Assembly (NCBI GenBank): GCA_028641055.1
Contig: CM054060.1
Coordinates: 53,470,292 to 53,534,291, forward strand
Reading direction: 5' to 3'
Origin: Alopecurus myosuroides
Lineage: Eukaryota; Streptophyta; Magnoliopsida; Poales; Poaceae
DNA: 64,000 nt
Both the position numbers and the translations under genes were made by a program. How positions within the stretch are numbered: position 1 is the first letter of the stretch; each line of letters starts with the position of its first letter. The notes under the pieces were generated by a model that was not told the origin of the DNA, did no database searches, and saw nothing but the letters and a program-made list of their open reading frames with translations. Below are positions 1 through 11,510 of this stretch, piece after piece.

Positions 1-129
1 CTCCGTGATGCCACTCACCAAAAGGAATGTCCCAGAACTCGAGTTCAGCCCGAGCAGGGACACTCGAAAGCATCAAGTGCATCCGACAGAATCCGCAAAG
101 ACGGCGATCATGTCCACTACCCTATCATC

Positions 130-916
130 CGCATAGGAAGGCGCGCTCGTTGAACTCCTCCGTGAGTACTGGGAGATTTTCGCCTGGAAGCCCTCAGATA
201 TGCTAGGAATACCCAGGGAGTTCGCCGAGCACTCATTAGAAGTGTTCAAATATGCAAAGCCAGTTAAACAGACCACTCGACGTTTTTCCGAGCAAAAACA
301 GAGCTGAACAGATTGCTAGCTGCCAAGTTCATGAGTGAAATCAAGATATCCACCTAGTTAGCAAACCCGGTGTTGGTCCCGAAGAAAAACACGGACATCC
401 TTCGCGTGTGCATCGACAATACGTTGCTAAACAAACACTGCCCCAAGGATAACTTCCTGTTACAATGGATCGACCAGATCGTGGATTCTACGGCAGGCTA
501 TCAACGCCTCTCCTTCCTGGACGCCTACTTGGGCTACAACCAAATCAGGATGAAGAAGGAGGATGAAGAAAAGACATAATTCCTCACACCACACGGTGTG
601 TATTGCTACACGACAATGCCTTTTTGGTCTAAAAACGTAGGCGCAACATATCAGCGCTGCATGAAAAAATACCTCGCCAAGCTCATTGGCAAGAACGGAC
701 AAGTGTATGTTGACGATATCGTCATCAAGACTCGAGTGGCGGACACACTCCTCGAGGACATCAGGGAGACATTCGACGCCCTCTACGCATACAGAATCAA
801 GCTCAACCCGGTTCCTGCTGGCCAACTCCTCGGCTATCTGGTCTCTTCCCGTGGAATTGAGCCAACTCGGAGAAAATTCAGGCAATCTTGATGATGAAGA
901 ACCGACAAATCTATGA
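130..916 (+). pseudogene. reverse transcriptase domain, broken (Tat-lineage pol)
   Basis: Translation from about 130 gives the segment that precedes gypsy RT (EYWEIFAW, then EHSLEV). RT motifs follow in separate frames: SFLDAYLGYNQI (about 518-550), the finger motif before GATYQRCM (about 620-665), and the catalytic YVDDIVIKT box (about 706-735). A stop lies at 305-307, another ends the first RT segment at 577-579, and the reading frame must change several times. RT would copy the element RNA into DNA. This copy cannot encode an active enzyme. Confidence 0.85.
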
Positions 917-919
917 GGC

Positions 920-1860
920 ATGCAGCAGCTCGCTGGACGAGTGGCAGCCCTCAGCAGGTTCATCGCAAGATTGGGCGAGCAAGTGCTCCACTTCTACAGA
1001 TTGCTGAAGAAAACTGACAAGTTTGAGTGGACACCCGAAGCAAAGAAAGCGTTCATCGATCCGAAAAAGGTACTCCAGAGCAAGAAAATATTGGCCACAC
1101 CTCAGGAAAAGGAGCCCCTATACCTATATCTTGCCGCAACAAATCAGGTGGTCAGTACAGTACTAGTGGTCGAGCGACCAGGAGAGGGAAAGCCACACGG
1201 CGTACAGAGACAAATATACTGCCTCGACGAGGTACTCTCACCGTGCAAACAGCGATACCCCCACTACCAGAAGTTTGCGTATGGAGTTGTCTTCACAGCC
1301 CGCAAGCTCAAGCATTACTTCCAGGAACATACTGTCATGGTGCTGAACGACGCATCACTCGGTACAATCATGAACAATCCTATGGCATCCGGAAGAATTG
1401 CGAAGTGGAGCTTCGAGCAAGGCGTCTAGGACATCATATACACAGGGCGCAACACCCTAAAATCCCAGGTGGTCGCGGATTTCCTTTCAGAGTGGACAGA
1501 GTTGCAAACCCCAGGGCCACCCGAATACACGAGCTCTTAGATCATGTACTTCCACGGGTCGAAAAGAAAAGAGGGAGGTGAAGCCGGAGTAATCCTCATA
1601 TCTCCAAGGGGCGACAAGCTCCAGTACGTTCTGCGAATCAATTTCCCCCTAACGATCCAGCGTCCAACAAAGATGCAGTGTACGAGGCGCTCCTACACGG
1701 CATGAAGATGGCGATTGCCTGCAGAGCAACTCGATTGATGATCTACAGAGACTCTAATCTTATCGTGCAGCAGACGATGAAGGAGTGCAACGCTGTCACG
1801 GATAACATGATCGCCTATCGCGACATGAAGCAGAAAGACTGGCGACCATAGGGTCAACAA
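920..1860 (+). pseudogene. RT connection and RNase H region, broken
   Basis: The open segment 920-1429 matches the RT thumb/connection of Tat-type elements (FEWTPEAKKAF, then YPHYQKFAYGVVFTARKLKHYF). From about 1535 other frames give an RNase H-like series: an FxGS-type start, VILISPRGDKLQYVL, HGMKMAIACRATRL and then YRDSNLIVQQ. The protein is split by stops at 1427-1429 and beyond and by frameshifts. RNase H would degrade the RNA strand during reverse transcription. The region is clearly related to the family but is not functional here. Confidence 0.7.
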
Positions 1861-2014
1861 ACGACCTTGTTCCAGCAGGAATCTACTTCGAGAGAATAAG
1901 CAAAAGGTCAGTCAAGATCAAAAAGCAAGCAGAGGCACCCGCAGCAACAGAAACGCAGGCCAGACAACAAATCGCCTTCATCGAACTCATCCATAACATC
2001 TCGAGCAAGTCTTC

Positions 2015-3265
2015 TTGGTCGAGCCAGTTTGTACACAGAAATATCTCGATTACTTGACAAACAAGCATCTCACAGAAGACATTTGCGAGGCACGACAGAT
2101 AGTTCGACGCAGCAAATCCTTTCGGGTGATAAAAGGAGAGTTATACAAGCAAAGCATATCAGGAGTGCTCCAAAGGTGTATCGCACGAGAAGATGGAAAG
2201 GAACTGCTCCGTGACATGCACCAAGGCGACTGCAGGAACCACGCAAGTTGGAGAGCGATAGTAATGAAAGCTTTCCGGGCAGGTTTTTATTGGCTCACGA
2301 CAGCCAGAGACGCCAAAGACCTTGTCGAGAGGTGCAATGCCTGCCAGAAGTTTGCACCCAAGCCACATGCACCGGCCATAGAGCTCCACATGATCCCCAT
2401 CACCTGGCCCTTCGCTCAATGGGGGCTAGACATGATGGGACCGCTGCGGAAATAAACACCGAGAGGATACACCTTCCTGCTGGTAGCAGTCGATAAATTT
2501 ACAAAATGGATAGAGGCCATGTCAGTCACGTCGCAGCACGCCGAGTGCGCCGTTAGATTCCTCGATTCCATCGTGTGCAGGTTCGGTGTTCCACACAATA
2601 TCATCACAGATAATGGGACCAACTTCATAGCCAAGGAAACCCAGGCCTTTTGCAAGGAAAAGGGGATAACTCTCAGCTTCGCCTCGGTGGCTCACCCGCA
2701 AACCAACGGCCAGGTCGAACGATCCAACGGATTAGTTTCGGCTGGCCTGAAGAAGCGGTTGTTCGGCCGGCTACACACAGCAGCAGGGCATTGGGCCGAT
2801 GAACTACCATCGGTGCTGTGGAGCCTACGAACAACACCAAACCGATCGACAAACTACACACCATTTTTCATGGTCTACGGAGCTGAAGCTGTGTTACCCG
2901 AGGACGTCAAGTTGAGCGTTCCACGAGTCGTCGCATACAACGAAGAAGCTTCCAACAAGGCACTCGCGGAAGATATGGACGCACTGGACAAGATCAAGGA
3001 CATCGCACTCGCAAGATCCGCCATCTACCAGCAATCCCTGCGCAATCAACACAGTTGCCGCATACGCCACAGATCCTTTGTGGTAGGTGACCTGGTATTG
3101 TGACTCAAGAAAGAAAAGGGACACAATCTAGAGCCACCATGGGAAGGACCCTTCATCGTACATGAAGTGATCCGAGGAGACGCCTATTACTTGAAGAACC
3201 AAAAGACAGGCGGCATCTATTCCAAACCGTGGAACGTGGCGCACCTCTGCAAGTTCTACCCCTAG
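2015..3265 (+). pseudogene. integrase, broken (Tat-lineage pol C-terminus)
   Basis: Residues encoded from 2015 include the HHCC zinc finger (HQGDCRNH, then CNACQKF) and the first catalytic aspartate (GLDMMGP). A stop near 2453 and a frame change follow. The next segment carries the second aspartate (ITDNGTNF) and the glutamate (GQVERSNG) with the standard 35 residues between them. A stop at 3101-3103 is followed in frame by the C-terminal module (PWEGPFIV) ending at TAG 3263-3265. Integrase inserts the cDNA into the chromosome. This copy is broken at two or more places. Confidence 0.88.
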
Positions 3266-3586
3266 GATTTTCTCCTTTACTCGCAAGAAATAAGGTTGTT
3301 CCAGCCAGATTGTAACCCGAGAAGAAACACATGACTTCTCAGTCATTGCAATACAAAACATGGTTTCTCGACCATAGCTATAAAGACTACTTCAGTCCCA
3401 CTTATTTTTTGTTTCCTCCAAACATTCTGATACACGGTAACACCCCAACACATAGGGGCTACACCAAACCAGCATAAACTATCTTCGAGTGCCCGCGCAC
3501 AAATATTATACAAGGTTACAAGGTACACACCTTAAAAACACCTTAAACAAAAATACAAGGTATATACACCTTAAAACTATACAGAG
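3266..3586. other. spacer between pol stop and antisense gene
   Basis: This non-coding stretch of the Tat element lies between the pol stop and the convergent antisense gene. It contains a weak PPT-like motif (ATAGGGGCTACACC, about 3457-3470). Nothing else is recognised. Confidence 0.5.
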
Positions 3587-6500
3587 CTATCGTCGCAAGG
3601 CAGCCTCTTGAAGCAATCGCTCCGTCTCTGCAGCAGTTAGCCGCACGATCCCTTCAGCTGCCGGTCGCACAACCTCATAGTGCAGGACAAAGTCAACAGG
3701 CACTCCTCGGGTATTAGGGAGTTGCGTCATAGAGTTAAAATTGACGCCATGATGCCATAGCCGCACGAAGGCAAGAGCCACCTGAGCGCCGCAAATGAGC
3801 TGCTGACGCATGCACTCGTGAAAATCCTCCACCCAATGAAACATCCTCAGCAGGCCACTCAGTTTATCGGGGACAACCTCGAACAGATAAAACGCCTGAT
3901 GGACCGAAGAAAGAGCCTCCCGACAGGATTCAACAAAGAGTTGTGTCTGACTCACCCGATACTGCAGCGTAGCCAGAACAAAACCCCTACCACGGTCAGA
4001 CCAGAAGTTGCTTGCATGGAATTTGGAGCTGCTTGACTCACAAGCCACGCGGTTATCCACCCAGTGACCTTCGCACGCTCCATCAGCCTCAACAACTGCA
4101 CAGACAAGATGCATGTTAAGGCCACAACCCAGAACAGTACCGAAAAACACTTGGGGGCTTGCAGGATTTATAAAGCATGCTTTTTGCAACGCTCGCCAGC
4201 TCATCCATCACAAACTGCTCGTGATCCGCCGCAAGTCTCCGCTTGGATTTGGCAACATCCGCCACACCCTGCAGAGCCTTGAGCTTGCGCTCGCCATCCG
4301 CGACGCAGCCACGAAGTGAAGCAAGCATACTTGTATCCGTAATCAACGGCTCAGTCAAAGGAACAACACCACTCGATAAACCTCCACCGGAATCACCCAC
4401 CTGAAAAGTACAAAGGAGTTTCGGAGACAAAGTCACACCCACTCGATGATTTACAACAAATATATCTTCGAGTGCTCGGGGGCTACTCCCATCGGGAGAA
4501 CACAAAGTAAGGCACGATAAAAGAATGTTGACTCTTTAAAAACACCTCGATTGCAAAGCAAAGTACAGGATGCACCCCAAGGTTCATTACACATAAAACA
4601 TATAGAAGCAGGAACAACGCTCATCCTAAGGAACTACAGATTTTCCAGAGGTAGCTCCACTCGCAGCAGGCTTCCCACCACGGCCGCGGGAAACTACCTC
4701 GGAGAGTGTCTTCACAAGCTTCCCTGCATGATCGCCAAAGGGTCGGAGCGCTACCTTTTTGCCCTACGCGTCCCGAGGAAGTTACGAATACACCTTATCT
4801 AGGGCACCCGAGACGCTGTGCGCCAGGGAAAATTCGATAGTTGTCTTGGCTGCACACTCGGTTTGCGCGAGGTAGTACTCCTGAAGGGGATCATCTTCGC
4901 CAAGGAAGACTTGCAGGAGGCCACCAAGAGTTGGCGGAACCGGTCTATCCACAAGTAATCGATGGTGCAGTTGCGTCAGCACTCGGGCAGCATCACGAAG
5001 GGCGAAGCAGGCTTTATTTCCGTGCTCCTGTAGCTGAGTGCACATGTCCGTCAGGGCGTCGACTCAAACCCCTCCGTGTAGCGCCAGCTCAACTCCAATA
5101 GCATCTAAACAAAAATGGAGCAAATAAACATCAGAAAGAGAAAAGAGCAAGCCACAGTCGACAGAAATTCGCGCATAACTCACCAGCCAGAGTCTGGGTC
5201 AAGGGAAAGAGTACGTCGACCAAATCGTTATCGTGCGTTGCGCCCTGCTTCTTCCAGCTTCTTCAAGGCCTCCTGAGCTTCCACGAGACGGTCAGCTGAA
5301 TTCTTGCGCATGGACTCTAACTCCTTTCGGGTAGACTTCAGCTCCTTCTCGAGGTCTTTAACTCGGGAAGAAGCATCCGCCTTCTCGGTCCTCAGGCGGG
5401 TAACCTCATCTGCAACATGGAGTATGCTCGTTAAATAACAATCGCGGCCAGAAGAAGCACAGCCAGAGGAAGAAGCGTATGATTAACTCACCCAACAAGA
5501 GGCGAGCATCTTGAAAAGGTTGGTCGCGCTCTCCCCAAAGAGAAGTGCTCTCCACCTCGGCCGTAATTAGGCGGCTCCCAAAGGCAGCCAAAGAATCAAG
5601 GACAGCCTACAAAAATTTCCTATGGGATTAGAAAGTTATTGCTTGAGCGTATACACGACTGTACACAGTCAAGTATAGCCTCCGGGGCTACACCCATCGG
5701 GAGCACTATCGTGCACCCGATAAAAGTAAAAATCAAGAAGCAGACAAGAAAGAGAAGTCTCGACTTGAGTCATAGCCAACTGCAAGCAGTCGACCATAGA
5801 CTCGGGGGCTACTCCCATCGGGAAAACTGCCGTGCACCCGATATAAAAAAAATAGGAATACAAACTGCAGAAAGACAAGAATACTTTACCTTGCCCTCGC
5901 GGTTGACAACGGATTAGCCTAGCTAGCCGAAATTTCCTTGCTCGCTGACGCCCCGGCATCTCTAGGCCGCCCACCCGCCGAACTAGGCATCACGTACTCC
6001 AAAGTATCGACAGCCTTCATAGGCCTTGGGGTCATCGAATGGGGCTTGGAGCTGGAGCAGGGTTCACGACGGCCTCCTTTCGCTTCACGGAAGGAGCCGA
6101 AGATACGAACTTGGTCGTTCTGATCGCCACAAGACTACGATAAAAGTTAGAATCAGAAGATAAGAAAGCAACTCTGCGCCGAAGAAAAACACACGACTCA
6201 CTTTTCATCGTCATCATCGCCGAGGTTGTCCGGGTCCCAGGCAGTGGAGATCTTCGATTGATGGATGGTGGAGGGAAGCACGTTGAGAGGAGTTGCCTGG
6301 ATGGGTGCAATTTCCTCAACGCGATCATACTCAAGGAATTATCCTTGGAACTGACCTCGGCCTCCTCTGCCCTGCGACGCTTGCGGTCGCGGAGTGAAGG
6401 CTCACCCTCATCGTCCTCTTCCTCCGGAAACTCTTCGCTTGACTTAGCGCCAGCAACGCTGGTGTCGAGAGGAACCTCGAGGTTGCTCGCCAGAAGGCCC

Positions 6501-7590
6501 GGGACACCGTCATCCGCAGAAAGTGGCCGGTAGCACGTCACCACATCCTGGTTCTATCAAGACAAAGGAAGGAAAGACGACGGATCAATCGATGAAACCC
6601 AAAACAAAAAAGAAATAAGAAAGAAGGATAAGAAATTTACCTCACGCGGGGGATTCTCGGCGTCGAAAGGGGTGAGAGGGCACGGCGAGTAGCTCTCCCC
6701 TTTCTTCAAGGAAGTGATGGCGGCGATCTTTTTTCGAATTCTGCATTCGAAAGAACATGTTCGCACGTGCGGCTCTGATCATTGACACTTGTATACTCCC
6801 ACAACGGGGTCGGCCTGTCTTGGAGCGGCTGGACCCTCCGGCGTAGAAACACACCCGCCAAGTGTATCCCGTTCCGTGGAGTTCCCTGCTCCTTGTCGTA
6901 GAAGCGGGCCACTTTCGCGAGCAGAGGAGCAACCACCTTGGATTATTCGGCTGACAGCGCGTGCGACCAAGACTTCCTCGGCTTCAAGAAGGCGAACAGG
7001 TGGAATTCCAGAACACCACCTGCGCTGTTGTCCGCGACGTAAAACCACCTCCGATGCCACCCTTGATCTGAGTCGACGAAACTTATCTCCAGGTACGGGA
7101 TGTCCTTATTCGCCTGGATCCCGAAGCCGCCGGTCGCCAGCGGCGCCTCTCCGATCCTCTCGCCTGGCAGGGGCTTCTCCCGAAAGATCTGCACCTGGAA
7201 GATGGCGTTCCAAAGCCCCAGTGCGGGCAAATGCCGAGGAAGCACTCGCAAAGCACGATAAAACACGAAATGTGGTGTATCGCATTAGGAGGAAAGTCGT
7301 GCAGTTGTATGTCATACACATACAGCAGCCCGACGAGAAAGGGATGGAGAGGAAAAGATAGACCTCGGGCAACATGCTCCGAGAACACGACGCGCTCATT
7401 GGCGAGCAGATTGTGCATCTCCTCCTTCTTCATCGACATCTGGACGCGCTTGGATTCCTCGGGAGGAGCAGCCCCTCCCTCTGCATCTCAACGATGCTCT
7501 TCTTCGTCGTGTTGGCCGGATGCCACTCGCCGCTTCCTTGCCGGACGTCGTGGCTGCGCCGCGCTTCTTGCCTCCTGCCATTGAAACTTT
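3587..7590 (-). pseudogene. antisense gene of the Tat element (putative gypsy-type transposon domain), decayed
   Basis: Read on the minus strand, about 7585 begins a basic N-terminus (MAGGKKRG). It is followed in shifting frames by HVARGLSFPLHPFLVGLLYVYDIQ and LHDFPPNAI (about 7380-7260), the hallmark of the grass putative gypsy-type transposon domain (Pfam PF04195). Further segments lie at 7266-6943, 6936-6706, 6544-about 6330 (acidic/basic region), 4505-4116 (helical region) and 4204-3587 (C-terminal segment ending in RLLQEAALRR). The layout matches the better preserved gene at 40174-45306, including a long 3' coiled-coil region. Function is unknown. Several frames are disrupted. Confidence 0.65.
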
Positions 7591-7962
7591 TTTCGTTCTC
7601 GCAAAAAGGGAGGAGTGTGCCTGATAAGGAAGAAGGTGAACGTGTGCTAGGAAAGTTACCTCTTCCCTAAGGCCCATTATTTGTACCAAGGCTAGGCAAC
7701 TGTGAGCCGTTGATCCACGAACGTGGCGCTCATTGCCACCGCCATGTGTGAAGCAAAAGAGAAGAGACGGGGAATAGTTACCCCCCGCACAATCTTTACG
7801 AGAGATCGTGCGTAATTACTGCACGACCAACGGATAAAACGGAGCGCGACCGCTCGTTTCCGGTCAAAAAGCTGGAAGGTAGGCCCTACACGCTCTGCCC
7901 CACTGCGTCACGTCCCATCTGGAGGAGGCGAGTGCGCGGTGACGTCATCGCACACCTCATCA
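7591..7962. other. upstream region of the antisense gene, non-coding
   Basis: This GC-rich sequence lies between the start of the minus-strand antisense gene and the minisatellite. By position it should hold that gene's promoter, but I see no clear TATA box. It shares short blocks with the corresponding region of the nested Tat element (around 39840-39900). Confidence 0.4.
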
Positions 7963-8137
7963 AAACAAAATCTCTTTCGTATGGACCTCAAGACACGAAA
8001 ACTCTTTCGTATGGAAGACGTTGGCACGAAATTTCTTTCGTATGGACCTTATGACATGAAATTTCTTTCGTACAAACGCTCAACACGAAATCTCTTTCGT
8101 ATGGATCTCATGACACGAAATTTCTTTCGTATGAATC
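7963..8137. repeat. 30-bp minisatellite with hairpin core, six copies
   Basis: The motif TTTCGT recurs at 7975, 8005, 8036, 8066, 8095 and 8125, a 29-31-bp period. The core reads ACGAAATTTCTTTCGT, in which ACGAAA and TTTCGT are exact reverse complements, so most units can fold into a small hairpin. The array lies in the 3' non-coding region of the Tat element, about 650 bp before the 3' LTR. The spurious plus-strand ORF at 7939-8214 comes from this array. Confidence 0.9.
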
Positions 8138-8774
8138 TCTCAAAAATCGCAGAACAACAACAGTGGCACTCGCTACTATTCAGGGACAGAAGGAAGCACT
8201 CCATGCGCATCTAAACGGAAATTGCGAGTGTGCGGCTCCCGCAACATCGCATCACGACGTACTAACACGTCATTTTAATCCCAGGTGGTTCGGCCAACTA
8301 GGCACATCCCGATGCCGTATTCTTTAGAGTACGAAGGTAAGACCCAAGGATCTCTCATGTGGGCTTGGAATCGCACTCGAGCTGCGTCCTCCAGTAAACT
8401 TTCTGTGTCAACAACACGAAAAAAAATCCTAGCGGACGCGCCGTGTACCCCTTTAAGGTTAAGTTAGACTCGATAAGACCTCCACGGCTCAGTCGCAACG
8501 ATCACCTCGCCGAGTTTGAGTCGAAGGTCTCGAATTCGTGTTGGCCAAAACTGTTTTTTCCCTAGATGCAATTAATCGGCCCTGATCTTTCGGGAGAGCC
8601 AAGCGACTGAGCCATACCCTTCTGCGAAAAAAGGCAACATAAGGTGCATTTACCACTCGATACTCGAGTACATCCCAGGGTACACTCCCTTGAAATCAGG
8701 TGATTGAATTACTAGTCGCAAATTCCAGGAACGAACTTTGAGTGCTTAATCGACTATTCTCAGTCGAACAAACA
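8138..8774. other. 3' non-coding region of the Tat element
   Basis: No gene is recognised between the minisatellite and the polypurine tract. Confidence 0.5.
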
Positions 8775-8786
8775 CTCGGGGGCTAA
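8773..8786 (+). promoter_or_regulatory. polypurine-type tract before the 3' LTR
   Basis: CACTCGGGGGCTAA directly precedes the TG that opens the LTR at 8787. The same CTCGGGGGCTA core occurs at about 4474 and 5801 (and in shorter form at 5692) within this element. This is the expected position of the plus-strand primer site. Confidence 0.6.
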
Positions 8787-9250
8787 TGACGTGGGGATGA
8801 CTCCAGGACCTGTCGAGTGGGCCTACCTGGTCCAACACCCAAGACCAAGGCCCAACGTAAGGCGCTACCCCGCAGCTCTAGAAGGCCCAGTGGAAGCCCA
8901 CCCGCAAGACTTGCGGATCAAGAAGGAAAGTTTCCACCGACCTAAAGCTAGGGTTTGTAACCCCCGGGATACGGTTTGAGACACAGCCATCTATTTAAAG
9001 GCTGGGAGAACCACCAGGCGGGGGATCCAACCTATTTTCCACCACCATAGCCATAAGTTCGATATCCGATCTCTCGGCTTGTGCAGCCACCTTTGTAATC
9101 GATCTATCCATAATACAGATCAGAAGAGCAATAGTAAGGGTTTTTCCTCTACGAGGGCCCCGAACCTGGGTAAATCATGCACCTACTTCGTTCTCTTAAT
9201 CGAAACCCTACCGGATCATCCAAGAGACTTGTCGACATGACTAATCGACA
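8787..9250 (+). repeat. 3' LTR of the Tat-lineage element
   Basis: The LTR starts TGACGTGGGG right after the polypurine tract and ends in CGACA at 9250. It contains a TATA-like TATTTAAAGG at about 8991-9000, placing the U3/R boundary roughly 30 bp further on. The right boundary is inferred from the abrupt change at 9251 to reverse-oriented Sukkula/Athila-like sequence (CCAAGCTTAACTC). With the 5' LTR outside the window, neither length nor age can be confirmed. Confidence 0.65.
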
Positions 9251-11417
9251 CCAAGCTTAACTCATGCTCGTCCTGGAGTAGGTAAGTGATAACAAAATAA
9301 TTTTTTGGGTGGCATGAAGCCAACACAAATCTTGATCAACATCAGGTAAAAGCATTGCAAAGCTGAGATCAGAGTACTTTAACAAAGGCATGATAAATAT
9401 TATTTCAACTAATATAAACTTAGCAACTATGTTGCACATGAAAAGAAACACAAAATAAAAGAAAATAAATAATGAAACAATGAAAGTGATACGGTTGTTT
9501 CGATCATAAATAAAAACGTAATAAAGTGGTATCCAGCTAGTCCTTCGTGTGTAGCAAAACATAAATGCGAGGACACCTTCAAAGTTTAAATGGTGACTGG
9601 ATACAAATAATTTGAGAGCAAGCAATACGAAAAATCATTAATCAGTCTATAATAAATTTTGGGACTATGCACATTATACTCAGAATGACAACTATGCTCT
9701 GTCAATTGGTGCATAAAGTAAGAAGATGAAGACTCAACATAAAATTAAAAGAAAGGATCTTCACTTAGGGAAGCATGGATTACTCATGTGCTAGAGTTTT
9801 TTATTTGATAAAAAGAGATATTGAAAACAATTTTGAGAGTACCGTATGTCTATGTCAACAAAATGTAATGAAAAACTTATCATAATCCATGTCAAGCAAA
9901 GTTCTTAGACTTTTGAGAGCATTTTTTTTGTTTTATTAGTTTGGCACTTCGCCCCATCTTTCTTTCACAAACCAGGGATAGCCCTGTTCACGGGTACCCA
10001 AGAGATTTCATCAAACCATGGGAAAGTGCCTTTTTGTTATTTTTTGCACTAGCTCTCTGCAAATTTAGATGAGAACAAGTCCCACACTCATCAGGTGAAA
10101 GAAGGAAGAAGAACTTTGCTTTACACAAACCATAATAAAAATTAAACTACTTCCTCATGAGCTAAAACAAGAACACAAAACACGGTATAATTTTGAAGGC
10201 TTAAAGGTAGGACACGAGATATTTACTTGGAGTGGCGGTTAAATACCACATATAGGTAGGTATGGTGGACACATTTGGAAAAAAATTGGAGTTGGATGCA
10301 CGAGTAGAACTCATACTCAGTACAGGTGAAGCTAGCAAAAGACTGGGAGCAACCAACAAAGACAAGAATAACGGCAAAAATCATGTATAGAGATAAAACA
10401 TCTTTACTTCAAAGCATGAAGTGATATTACAAGGAAAAAACTAAAAGATAATCAAGTCAAGAGATGACTTGCTTATATTCATAGCATGGTGTGAGCATGA
10501 GCCTAGTTAATACAGATAAAGCATTCAAAGGAGAAATATCACCATACCATGCTTCAATATTAGAGAACAACACATTATTAAATTCAATGGCACATTAAGC
10601 ACTCTCGGCTATTTGAGACTAGTCATAATAAATCATAAATAACTAAGCACATAAGTAAAATAACATCTAGAATGACATGCGAAAGTCTACGCCACAGTGA
10701 AAAACAAGCTTCCTTTTGCACCACTATAAGCATGAAACAATTTACTATTTTCCAACACCCATTAACTTATTTGAAACAACTCTTAACGCAAATATTTATT
10801 AAAAACTAGAGAGCTAATTATTTACAAATTTATAAAACAAACAAGCTCTGAACAAAATTTAAGTGAAAAACAAGAGCTAAACGCAGTACTAGCAAAACAT
10901 GAACACTCGCCGAACATTAAGAGTGAAAACAATAGTGTTCTATGCAATGAAAACAGAGCGCATCTCTCCCAAAGTAAAATATCTAGGATCCAACCAAAAC
11001 TACATCAAAGAAAACAAAATAAACTCAAAGCAAAATAACAAGATGCTTCAATAATAACACATATCATGTGAAGCAATAAAATATAGTGTTTTGACAAAAA
11101 ACATGATATTTTGTTGATGAAGAAGAGGATGCCTTGGGTATCCCCAAGCTTTGACACTTCTACTTATTGGATATGTCTTGGGGTGACATGGGCATCCCCA
11201 ATCTTGAGATTTTGTCCATCCTTCGTCTCATCACATCATTCTTCTCTCCCTACACTTGAAAACTTCTCACACCTAAAACTTCTCATAATCTTGATTAGCA
11301 ACGTTCATATAATAAAAATAATAAAACCATTTGGTTCAGTTTCAACACAAGTCTCGCACTTCAATTAAAACATTAGCTACTGTCGCAACCTCTTTTAAAG
11401 CTCTCCCTCTCAAAAGA

Positions 11418-11422
<5 letters not shown>
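9251..11422 (-). mobile_element. Sukkula/Athila-like (LARD-type) gypsy non-coding internal region, reverse orientation
   Basis: The reverse complement begins, at the right, with the 11128-11240 segment whose AAGCTTGGGGAT-type motifs are typical of the non-coding internal part of Triticeae Sukkula/Athila-like large elements. It ends at 9251-9285 with the motif GGACGAGCATGAGTTAAGC that sits shortly before the 3' LTR of such elements. The rest is AT-rich and has no coding potential. The 122-residue minus-strand ORF at 9257-9625 shows no domain. The Tat element appears to have inserted into this older element. Family assignment is from memory of motifs. Confidence 0.5.
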
Positions 11423-11495
<73 letters not shown>

Positions 11496-11510
11496 CGGGA
11501 GAGAGAGAGA
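11423..11510. repeat. (GA)n microsatellite
   Basis: About 88 bp of nearly perfect GA dinucleotide repeats, with a few interruptions (GGGA, GCGGGA) near the right end. Confidence 0.98.

Larger units (their letters stand above)
1..9250 (+). mobile_element. Tat-lineage Ty3/gypsy retrotransposon, 3' part, decayed
   Basis: The element runs off the left edge of the window, so its 5' LTR, gag and protease are not seen. Visible in order are broken RT, RNase H and integrase on the plus strand (to 3265), a long 3' region holding a decayed gene on the opposite strand (about 3587-7590), a 30-bp minisatellite, a polypurine tract and a 3' LTR (8787-9250). An antisense gene between pol and the 3' LTR is a known feature of part of the Tat lineage. 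Many stops and frameshifts show it is old. The right boundary is supported because the next base begins sequence of another repeat type. No target duplication can be checked. Confidence 0.8.

Noticed and set aside
9257..9625. 122-residue minus-strand ORF
   Set aside because: Hydrophobic and AT-rich, within the non-coding part of a Sukkula/Athila-like element.
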